Origin: Hyphomonas sp.
GTDB taxonomy: Bacteria > Pseudomonadota > Alphaproteobacteria > Caulobacterales > Hyphomonadaceae
Assembly (NCBI GenBank): GCA_020638455.1
Contig: JACKIK010000001.1
Location: forward strand, 372,001-436,000
Length of the DNA: 64,000 nucleotides
Direction: 5' to 3'
The position numbers and the translations under genes are program-made. Under the pieces are notes generated by a model. The model ran no database searches. It worked only from the letters and a program-made list of their open reading frames with translations, and had not been told where the DNA came from. The number at the start of each line of letters is the position of its first letter. Position 1 is the stretch's first letter. Below, one piece after another: positions 44,115-50,768 of this stretch.

Positions 44115-45161
44115 ATGCCCGACACGCTGATCCCGCCGCGCCTGACATCGCTTGCCCATGGCGGCGGTTGCGGCTGCAAGCTGGCGCCGAATGTGCTGGC
44201 CGACATCCTAAGCGAGATGCCGCTGGCGCTCGGCTCGAAGGATCTGATCGTCGATGCCGGCACCAGCGACGATGCCGCTGTATACCGCGTCAACGACACG
44301 ACGGCGCTCGTCGCCACGACAGATTTCTTCACGCCCATCGTCGATGATCCGTATACGTTCGGGAAGATTGCCGCCACAAATGCGCTGTCGGACATCTATG
44401 CGATGGGTGCAAAGCCCATCTTCTCGCTCGCCATTGTCGGCATGCCGGTGGACAAGCTGCCGCCGGAGACGATCCGCGCGATCCTCGCCGGCGGTCAGTC
44501 GGTTGCAGAGGCGGCGGGCGCGCCGGTGGCGGGTGGGCATTCGATCGATGTCGGCGAACCGATCTACGGCCTCGTGGCGCTGGGGCTCGGCCATCCGGAC
44601 AGGCTGCTCCTCAATTCGAGAGCGCGGGCCGGCGATGTCCTGATCCTCGGCAAGCCGCTCGGCATCGGCATCTATTCTGCCGCGCTGAAACGGGAAATCC
44701 TGTCGCCGGAACAGTATGCCGAAATGATCGCGTTCACGACGCGCCTCAATACGCCGGGAACTGAGCTTTCCGCCATGGAGGGCGTGCATGCCGCCACCGA
44801 CGTGACTGGCTTCGGCCTGCTCGGCCATGGCAGCGAGATGGCCCGCGGCGCCGGCGTCTCGCTCGTCATCGAGAAGGACAAGGTCCCGGTCTTCGAGGGC
44901 GCCCGCGCGCTTGCCAATGAGGGCGTGAAGACAGGCGCGTCCGGCCGCAACTGGGAGTCCGTGAAGGCACTCGTTTCAGGCGAGATGAGCCATGTGGAAC
45001 GCGACCTGTTGTGCGACCCGCAGACCAGTGGCGGCCTGCTGGTCGCCTGCGCACCCGAGACGGCAAACGACGTGCTCGCACGCTTTGCCGCACACGGACA
45101 TGTCGGCGCCGCGATTGTGGGCCGGGTCGAAAGCGGCCCCGCCAGCGTTCGCGTCGCTTAG
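44115..45161 (+). CDS. selD: selenide, water dikinase (selenophosphate synthetase)
   Basis: 348 residues; makes selenophosphate from selenide and ATP. The active-site loop LAHGGGCGCKLAP has Cys19, Cys21 and Lys22, corresponding to Cys17/Cys19/Lys20 of the E. coli enzyme, so it is the Cys and not the selenocysteine form. DDAAVYRVNDTTALVATTDFFTP near residue 52 and ATNALSDIYAMGAKP near 86 bind nucleotide and metal. TDVTGFGLLGHGSEMA near 229 is also typical. No selA or selB is in the window; the only visible user is mnmH. Confidence 0.95.
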   Translation: MPDTLIPPRLTSLAHGGGCGCKLAPNVLADILSEMPLALGSKDLIVDAGTSDDAAVYRVNDTTALVATTDFFTPIVDDPYTFGKIAATNALSDIYAMGAKPIFSLAIVGMPVDKLPPETIRAILAGGQSVAEAAGAPVAGGHSIDVGEPIYGLVALGLGHPDRLLLNSRARAGDVLILGKPLGIGIYSAALKREILSPEQYAEMIAFTTRLNTPGTELSAMEGVHAATDVTGFGLLGHGSEMARGAGVSLVIEKDKVPVFEGARALANEGVKTGASGRNWESVKALVSGEMSHVERDLLCDPQTSGGLLVACAPETANDVLARFAAHGHVGAAIVGRVESGPASVRVA

Positions 45162-45595
45162 GGCGCCATACAGCCGGCAGGATCGCGCTGCGCCCGCAGG
45201 ATCGCTTCCTCGATCGGCTCCCCGCCCGCTTTCAGACGGTCGGACGGGAAGCCGTAAGCTGCCCCGTCCCGGTCGTCTTCCATAAGCTCCACAGCCTCTT
45301 CGACCGTCGCGAAGCCCTTCGCATCGCGCACCTCGATCACCTTTGCCGCAACGGCCAGCATGTTGGACGCGCCGTCCGGATCCAGAGCGGCATGCTCGCT
45401 GACGAAACACGCGCACAGCGCGTTGCCATCCGATCCGGCATTGGCCAGCTGTTGCTGGATGTCTGCGTCGCCATCGAACATGGCGTGGCACGTCGCCGCC
45501 GGGTCGGCAGCGGCCTGCGGAACCTCGGGCGCACTGGCGCAAGCCGCCACCGCCGCGACTGCCCCTGCCAGGGCGAGACCAGGTGCCCGCCGCAT
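45158..45595 (-). CDS. small lipoprotein, unknown function
   Basis: 145 residues with lipobox VAAC after MRRAPGLALAGAVAA. The mature part is acidic and helical, with four cysteines (CHAMFDGD, LCACF, and Cys near the end in AGCMAP), which might form two disulfides. It overlaps the selD stop by four bases on the opposite strand and ends five bases after the nitronate monooxygenase stop region. No family recognised. Confidence 0.55.
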   Translation of the reverse strand: MRRAPGLALAGAVAAVAACASAPEVPQAAADPAATCHAMFDGDADIQQQLANAGSDGNALCACFVSEHAALDPDGASNMLAVAAKVIEVRDAKGFATVEEAVELMEDDRDGAAYGFPSDRLKAGGEPIEEAILRAQRDPAGCMAP

Positions 45596-45600
45596 CGGAC

Positions 45601-46590
45601 TCAGGCCGGAACCTTGCCGGCCAGCATGCCCGCCAGCTGGTTGGAGATGATGTCCTCAGCCTCTTTCATGATCCGGTCGATCAGTTCCTTGACCGTCGGG
45701 ATGTCGTGGATCAGGCCGGCAACCATGCCACAGCTCCAGGCGCCGGCATCCATGTCTCCGTCGACCATGATCTTCGGATAGACGCCGGCGACTTCGCCGA
45801 TGATGTCCTCGAACTTGATGTCGCTGCCGAGGCGCTTTTCCTTCTCCAGCAGGCGCTCGACGCCCGCATTGTTCAGCACACGCTCGGTATTGCGCAGCGG
45901 GCGCATGACGAGGCGGGTGTCGAGTTCGCTGGCCGCGACGATGGCCTGTTTCACGTTCTCATGGACCGGCGCTTCCTTCGTGGCGATGAAGCGGGTGCCC
46001 ATGTTCATGCCCTGCGCGCCGAAGGCGAGCGAGGCGACAAGGGAGCGGCCGTCAGCCTGACCGCCGGAGGAGATGAAGGGAATTTCCAGCTCGTCGGCCG
46101 CCCGCGGCAGCAGGATGAAGTTCGGCACGTCGTCCTCGCCGGGATGGCCGCCGCATTCGAAGCCATCCACCGAGACCGCATCGCAGCCGATCGACTGGGC
46201 CTTCAGGGCATGCCGTACGGCCGTACACTTGTGGATCACCTTGATGCCGGCGCCCTGCAGATGGGGCAGCACGGCGGACGGGTTGTTGCCGGCCGTCTCG
46301 ACGACTTTCACGCCGCCCTTGATGACGGTCTCGACGATTGCCGGATAGTCCGGCGGCGTGGTCGAGGGCAGGAAGGTGATGTTCACGCCGAACGGCTTGT
46401 CCGTCATGTCCCGGCAGCGGGCGATCTCGTTGGCGAGGTCGGCCGGCGTCCTCTGGGTCAGCGCCGTGATGATGCCGAGCCCGCCGGCATTCGACACGGC
46501 GGCGGCCATTTCCGCGAAGCCGACATAGTGCATGCCGCCCTGGACGATGGGGTGCTCGATGCCGAACATTTCGGTGATCTTGGTCTTCAT
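45601..46590 (-). CDS. nitronate monooxygenase (2-nitropropane dioxygenase family)
   Basis: 329 residues from ATG 46590 (GGAGGAGCG upstream). FMN-binding TIM barrel: MKTKITEMFGIEHPIVQGGMHYVGFAEMAAAVSNAGGLGII at the start, KPFGVNITFLPSTTPPDYP near residue 66, CDAVSVDGFECGGHPGEDDVPNFILLP near 135, and SSGGQADGRSLVASLAFGAQGMNMGTRF near 174. It would oxidise alkyl nitronates using O2; related members are annotated as enoyl-ACP reductase FabK, but the GFECGGHPG and TALTQRTPADLANEI pattern favours nitronate monooxygenase. Confidence 0.86.
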   Translation of the reverse strand: MKTKITEMFGIEHPIVQGGMHYVGFAEMAAAVSNAGGLGIITALTQRTPADLANEIARCRDMTDKPFGVNITFLPSTTPPDYPAIVETVIKGGVKVVETAGNNPSAVLPHLQGAGIKVIHKCTAVRHALKAQSIGCDAVSVDGFECGGHPGEDDVPNFILLPRAADELEIPFISSGGQADGRSLVASLAFGAQGMNMGTRFIATKEAPVHENVKQAIVAASELDTRLVMRPLRNTERVLNNAGVERLLEKEKRLGSDIKFEDIIGEVAGVYPKIMVDGDMDAGAWSCGMVAGLIHDIPTVKELIDRIMKEAEDIISNQLAGMLAGKVPA

Positions 46591-46723
46591 GGAACGCGCT
46601 CCTCCGGTCTCGATTTTCCCGCATCCTTGGGGCAAGCAGCCGCCTGCTGCAAGCTTCACGGTAGGGAAGCCTGTCGCAAAGCTTCGATAGACACGGACGC
46701 GCGGATGGCAGAGAACGTGCGCC

Positions 46724-47638
46724 ATGAAACATCTCATCTCCCTCCCCGCCTTCGCCCTCCTCGCTGCCTGCCAGCTTCTTCCCGCCGCCGCACCGGCGGG
46801 CACGGAACCCGTCCCTGCCGCCACGGAAACGGTGGCCGTGCCTGAACCAACCGTGCCGGAGGCGACGCCCACGCCGGCCGAGCAATGGCTGTTCGGCTCG
46901 GCCGAGGCGAATGTCGTGCTCCACCAGGACTGGAACGACATCGCATCCTATGTGGAGGCAAAGGTTGCGGCGCGGCCGAATGCGAGCGTGGTGCTGGCGT
47001 CCGGTGCGACTGCGGAAGCCCCTGCTTTCCTTGCCTGCGGCGACAAGCCGATGGCGGCCGTGTTCGATGCCGATGAGACGCTGCTGTGGAACCTCGGCTC
47101 GACGGCGGCGTTCACGCGGATGGGCATTGGCTTCGATCCGAAGGTCTGGGACCAGTGGGAAAAGACAGGCGCGGGCAAGGCCGTCGCGACGCCGGGGGTG
47201 CTCGATGCGTTCCGGCGGATGCGCGCAGCGGGCGTGGAGATCATCGTCAACACCAATCGCTCGGCGGAGAACGCCGCCGGCACCGAAGCAACGCTGAAGG
47301 CCGCGGGCCTCGGCGACTTCCATCACGGCACGACCCTGTTCCTGCGGGGCGATGCGCCGGACGGGTCCGGCAAGGATGGCCGCCGGGCGATGATCTCGGC
47401 GAACTACTGCGTGATCGCGCTGGCCGGCGACCAGCTGGGCGACATTGCCGACATCTTCAATGCAAAGGACCTCGCCCCGCCGGCCCGCAAGGCGCTGACC
47501 GATGCGCCGGTCTTCGGCCAGATGTGGGGCAATGGCTGGTTCATCCTGCCCAACCCGCTCTACGGCCCGTCCATCAAGGGCACGATGGACGAAGTGTTCC
47601 CGCCCGAAACCTATTGGCAACCGGAGGCTACCGAGTAG
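46724..47638 (+). CDS. HAD acid phosphatase lipoprotein, e(P4)/class B-C type
   Basis: 304 residues with lipobox LLAAC and a Pro/Thr-rich linker (about 25-55). The HAD nucleophile motif is VFDADETLLWN near residue 112 (DxDxT). The second motif IIVNTNRS (Thr/Asn position) lies near 173. QWLFGSAEANVVLHQDWNDIASYV before it is like 5'-nucleotidase, lipoprotein e(P4) family members. It probably dephosphorylates nucleotides or other monophosphates at the cell surface or in the periplasm. It ends four bases before the next hydrolase gene, so they likely form one operon. Confidence 0.8.
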   Translation: MKHLISLPAFALLAACQLLPAAAPAGTEPVPAATETVAVPEPTVPEATPTPAEQWLFGSAEANVVLHQDWNDIASYVEAKVAARPNASVVLASGATAEAPAFLACGDKPMAAVFDADETLLWNLGSTAAFTRMGIGFDPKVWDQWEKTGAGKAVATPGVLDAFRRMRAAGVEIIVNTNRSAENAAGTEATLKAAGLGDFHHGTTLFLRGDAPDGSGKDGRRAMISANYCVIALAGDQLGDIADIFNAKDLAPPARKALTDAPVFGQMWGNGWFILPNPLYGPSIKGTMDEVFPPETYWQPEATE

Positions 47639-47642
47639 CACC

Positions 47643-48377
47643 ATGATCGTCTTCATCCACGGCGTTCCCGATACGCCGGCGCTGTGGGCGCCGCTGACAG
47701 GCGCGCTCGGCCTTCAGCCTGCGGACTACAGCGCACCCGCCCTGCCCGGCTTCGGGACGCCATTGCCGGCCGGGTTCAGCTGCACCAAGGATGCCTATGC
47801 GGAGCATCTTGTGGGGCATATCGAGGAACTGGGCACGAAGGTGCACCTGGTCGGACATGACTGGGGCGCGCTGCTGGCGCTTCGCGTGGCGAGCCTGCGG
47901 CCGGACCTCGTCAGGAGCTGGTGCGTCACGAATGCGGTGATCGATCCGGACTATCGCGGCCATCAGACGGCGCGGATGTGGGCGACGCCGCTGCTCGGCG
48001 AGTTCATCATGCTGAACATGCGCAACAAAAAGCAGCTCGAGGCGGGCCTCATCCAGAGCGGCATGCCGGCGGACCTCGCAAAGAAGGAAGTGCCGCACAT
48101 CGACAAGACGATGCGCCAGTCGATCCTGAAGCTCTACCGCTCCGCTGTCGGCCTCCGGTTCAGCGGAGCGTGGGTCACGGACCTCGCGCACCTGCCGTCA
48201 CCCGGCCAGCTTTTCTGGGGCGAGACGGACCCGTATGTCGACCTCAGCGTTGCCGAACGCTTTTCAAAGCAGCATGGCGTGCCCCTGCATGTGGAGCGCG
48301 GCGTGGGCCACTGGGCGTGTGCAGAGCGGGCGGAGCAGTTTGCGGCTGTGCTGAAGGCACTGTGGGCGGGGGCTTAG
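47643..48377 (+). CDS. alpha/beta hydrolase with Asp nucleophile (epoxide hydrolase-like)
   Basis: 244 residues starting MIVFIHGVPDTPALWAPL; oxyanion motif HGVPD. The nucleophile elbow is LVGHDWGALLALRVA near residue 75, with Asp in place of Ser, as in epoxide hydrolases and haloalkane dehalogenases. ADYSAPALPGFGTP near 30 is the typical DxPGFG-type loop. GETDPYVDLSVAERF near 190 and GVGHWACAERAEQF (His) near 222 complete the triad. Compared with full epoxide hydrolases it is short. The substrate is unknown. Confidence 0.82.
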   Translation: MIVFIHGVPDTPALWAPLTGALGLQPADYSAPALPGFGTPLPAGFSCTKDAYAEHLVGHIEELGTKVHLVGHDWGALLALRVASLRPDLVRSWCVTNAVIDPDYRGHQTARMWATPLLGEFIMLNMRNKKQLEAGLIQSGMPADLAKKEVPHIDKTMRQSILKLYRSAVGLRFSGAWVTDLAHLPSPGQLFWGETDPYVDLSVAERFSKQHGVPLHVERGVGHWACAERAEQFAAVLKALWAGA

Positions 48378-48617
48378 AGCTGCACGCGAAAAGGCAGCTT
48401 TGCTGTTGCCGCGCCGCCATACGGCTTCGCCGTTCCCCCCCTCCGACCGCTTCGCGGCCACCTCCCCCGCAGGCGGGAGAGGATGCGCGTGCGGCTCTGG
48501 ACCCCGGCTTTCGCCGGGGTGAGCGCCGGAGGGGCGGTCGGGAAGTGAGGGACCAGCACGCTTGCCCGGCAACGCGGGCTCCGCGTTCCGGCAAGGCAGC
48601 CTGATTTTGAGGAAAGC
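48378..48617. repeat. intergenic REP-like palindromic repeats
   Basis: 240 bases without a credible gene, filled with hairpins. ACCCCGGC/GCCGGGGT with loop TTTC lies at 48501-48520. A G/C-rich block around 48440-48480 is built from GACCGCTTCGCGG, CACCTCCCCCGC and AGGCGGGAGAGG. A long imperfect hairpin runs from CTTGCCCGG to CCGGCAAG at 48561-48595. Elements of this kind are commonly dispersed between genes in alphaproteobacterial chromosomes. Their direction and function are not readable here. Confidence 0.65.
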
Positions 48618-49208
48618 TCAGCCCGTGTCGGGCCAGCGGGCGAGGGCCTGGTTGATGAGGCTCGTGAAGGCACCGGCGATGAGGCCGAGGTCTGGTTTCA
48701 GCCTGTGCGTGCGGGCCATGGGCAGGACGTATGGCTTTGCGACACCCGCGGCCTGCCAGCGCTGGATTGTACGGGCGAGGCGGGTGGCGCGGCGGCGGGC
48801 GTGTTTCAGCACGTCGAGCATGGCCTGCCAGCGGGCGGTGACCGGGGCGGCATCGACGGGGCCCGGTTGCGGGATGTGCGCCACCGGCCGGAGGCTGTCC
48901 GGAAACGGACCGGACGGGGCCGGGGCGAGGCGGAAAATGAGGCGGCGGGCTTTGGGCCTGGTGTCTTCCGGGCGGAACCAGTTGCGGCCTTCCCGCGGCA
49001 TCGACGGCGCGAGCTCCATGCTGAGGGCCATGAGGAAGATCAGGCGGCGGAGGAGCACGGCGAGGCGGCGGAGTTCCGAGGCGAGGCGGCGCTTCACTTT
49101 CTTTGCGATCGTGGCGGGAGACGCGTGCAGGCCGGCGATCACGCCTGCCTCGGCCAGCGCGTGGGCGAGGGTGTGCCAGCTTTGTCGGAGGAAGTCGTCG
49201 TGTTCCAT
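48618..49208 (-). CDS. hypothetical helical, Arg-rich protein
   Basis: 196 residues from ATG 49208 (MEHDDFLRQSWHTLAHALAEAG). The first 75 residues are helical with alternating basic clusters (AKKVKRRLASELRRLAVLLRRLIFLMAL). The middle is Pro-rich, and the last 60 residues are again basic helices (LDVLKHARRRATRLARTIQRWQ). The ribosome site is weak. It may bind nucleic acid or membrane, but that is a guess from charge. I have no family name for it. It lies next to a repeat-filled accessory pocket. Confidence 0.5.
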   Translation of the reverse strand: MEHDDFLRQSWHTLAHALAEAGVIAGLHASPATIAKKVKRRLASELRRLAVLLRRLIFLMALSMELAPSMPREGRNWFRPEDTRPKARRLIFRLAPAPSGPFPDSLRPVAHIPQPGPVDAAPVTARWQAMLDVLKHARRRATRLARTIQRWQAAGVAKPYVLPMARTHRLKPDLGLIAGAFTSLINQALARWPDTG

Positions 49209-49247
49209 GCGGGGGAGGATGGCATGGGGCGGAATGCCGTCTGATTG

Positions 49248-49296
49248 AGGGACGCAAATTGTCCCTAACCTGCTGAAAGTACGTCGCCAATTGGCG
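49248..49296. repeat. inverted repeats at the edge of the low-G+C pocket
   Basis: AGGGAC (49248-49253) and GTCCCT (49261-49266) form one inverted repeat. A perfect 12-base palindrome, CGCCAATTGGCG, lies at 49285-49296. Both fall in the gap between the Arg-rich gene and the HEPN-motif gene. They could be remnants of a mobile-element end or regulatory sites; no transposase is present. Confidence 0.45.
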
Positions 49297-49315
49297 GGAC
49301 AGCGATGTCTCCAAT

Positions 49316-49807
49316 TCACGCGCTTTGACCTGTGCTACTCTGCTTATCCTTCAGATGTTTCTTCCGCCGGCGTACAAAACCGGAAACCTTCACGACCAAG
49401 GCTTTCCCCTCGCGCGCGACGCTCGCAACTTTACGTCGACGCTTGGGCCAATCGTCATTCTCTCCTTCCTTCAACTTCACCATCTCGTGAAGCGCCTGAT
49501 TGCGAGCCTCTCTCCACGCATCCAGCCGAGCCGCAAGCTCCACAGCTTCAGAGTCGCCTTTCGCAAGTTTCACAAATGCTTTGATATTTGGGCCAAGTGG
49601 CTGGAATTGGCCCGCTTTTTCATGCCCCGGTTCAAACGCGTCAAATAGCGCCTCGAGACGGTCCGACAGCATGCTCTCGCAAAGCGTGATAGCTTCCAGA
49701 AAGTAGCCTTCCTGAATGGACATCGAGACATGCCCCATAGCAGCGCGATAAAGTGACTGCCGGACTCGACCATTCAGTTGATTTGAGGGCGCCCTTTTCT
49801 TCTTCAC
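49316..49807 (-). CDS. HEPN-motif protein (candidate RNase-type accessory protein)
   Basis: 163 residues from GTG 49807 without a clear ribosome site; ATG 49738 is an alternative. The protein is almost all alpha-helix: SIQEGYFLEAITLCESMLSDRLEALFDAF near residue 31, then DAWREARNQALHEMVKL. There R102-N103-x-x-x-H107 fits the Rx4H signature, with a polar residue after Arg, of HEPN ribonucleases. A Lys/Arg-rich tail (KRRRKVASV, VRRRKKHLK) suits RNA binding. It lies 33 bases after a membrane zinc-ribbon gene in lower-G+C DNA. The HEPN call rests on one motif and the helical context. Confidence 0.5.
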   Translation of the reverse strand: MKKKRAPSNQLNGRVRQSLYRAAMGHVSMSIQEGYFLEAITLCESMLSDRLEALFDAFEPGHEKAGQFQPLGPNIKAFVKLAKGDSEAVELAARLDAWREARNQALHEMVKLKEGENDDWPKRRRKVASVAREGKALVVKVSGFVRRRKKHLKDKQSSTGQSA

Positions 49808-49840
49808 AAAAATTTACAGTCAGCAGCGCCACAAAGGCTA

Positions 49841-50509
49841 TCAGCTCTCGTACCACGTCTTATGACAACGGTCACAGTGGTATCGAAATTTGTCTTTCTC
49901 CGTGTTCATCCCTACGCCGAGCGCACTCCCCACGGCACTGTTGGCACGGCTTTGTTCTGTCACGGTAGCAGTTTTCACACGAACACAATCTGACTCGCCG
50001 CAAAAGCGACATTCCTTCTTTGGGTTTACGTTTCCGAATTGTCGACCGTGATCAAACTCGGTGAAAAGAAGAACGCTCGAGTTGCTTTTCATGTATTCCT
50101 TCAATCTGCGGAAAGTCCAATCCATTGCCTTCCCTTCATCATGCAATGCGCTGAGCATTCGCGACAGTTCATCGGACGTTACATACTCTTGTCCAGCGGA
50201 GGACAATTCACTCTTCAGCTCATTCAGCTTCGAGTCGATCAGCGACTCTGTTGCCCATTTTTCATTTTGTTCTTGCGTAGCGAACTTGCGGGAAATCAGT
50301 GCTTGAACCAACAGGGCGACAACCGCGAAAACTACCAGAAGGATGACCCAAACAATTATCACTTGCGCATAGCTCCAGTACAATATGGAACCAATTGTGC
50401 TTGCAATCAAAAGGGGGAGAGCGAACGTGCAAATCCAAAGCAATATGCTCAGAACTACCCCGACTCTTTCATGATTACCTCCCGCTTTGGCAGAACAATA
50501 AGAGTACAA
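49841..50509 (-). CDS. membrane-anchored zinc-ribbon protein, possible frameshift near the start
   Basis: Open from TTG 50509 for 222 residues. Two adjacent hydrophobic helices (about 17-42 and 48-72) are followed by a helical/coiled segment (QEQNEKWATESLIDSKLNELKSEL) and a C-terminal zinc ribbon, CRFCGESDC with CDRCHKTW. The best ribosome site (GGAGGTAATC before ATG 50472) drives a frame that stops after five codons. One extra G in the G-run at 50458-50461 would join it to the main frame as MKESGVVLSILLW. Hand counts give 27 G+C of 60 at 50041-50100 and 27 of 60 at 50221-50280, against 44 of 60 at 52021-52080, which suggests transfer. Confidence 0.55.
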   Translation of the reverse strand: MYSYCSAKAGGNHERVGVVLSILLWICTFALPLLIASTIGSILYWSYAQVIIVWVILLVVFAVVALLVQALISRKFATQEQNEKWATESLIDSKLNELKSELSSAGQEYVTSDELSRMLSALHDEGKAMDWTFRRLKEYMKSNSSVLLFTEFDHGRQFGNVNPKKECRFCGESDCVRVKTATVTEQSRANSAVGSALGVGMNTEKDKFRYHCDRCHKTWYES

Positions 50510-50684
50510 TATTCTTAGAGCAGCAACCCCACGTCACCAAGCAGAAAGCAAGCTGCCAGCATCTAACATCTAGCATCCAGTACCATCGGACCAGTGCCTT
50601 CCCTACCAGTACCCGGCCGTGATTTCCTTTGCGCAGCCGGGCTTCCGGAGGGGAGGATTGGGGGGCGTATTCTCCCCCTCTTCA

Positions 50685-50721
50685 TCATCCCGGATAAGCC
50701 CTTCGGGCCTATCCGGGATGA
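50685..50721. repeat. long REP-like palindrome
   Basis: TCATCCCGGATA (50685-50696) and TATCCGGGATGA (50710-50721) are perfect 12-base arms; inside, GCCC and GGGC pair around TTC. It stands in the 259-base gap between the low-G+C pair and cckA. The rest of that gap shows a short run of AGCATCTAACATCTAGCATCC near 50560 but nothing else I can name. It may act as the 3' end of cckA messages or be a dispersed repeat. Confidence 0.75.
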
Positions 50722-50768
50722 CGAGGAAGGAAGCGGGGGGCGGCACGAAGGCCCCTGCCCGCTGGTCG

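Noticed and set aside
44115..45161. Selenocysteine-containing SelD
   Set aside because: The active-site codons encode Cys (GGCGCK); no in-frame TGA is present.
48378..48617. CRISPR-like array
   Set aside because: The palindromes differ from one another, are not evenly spaced and have no spacers or cas genes.
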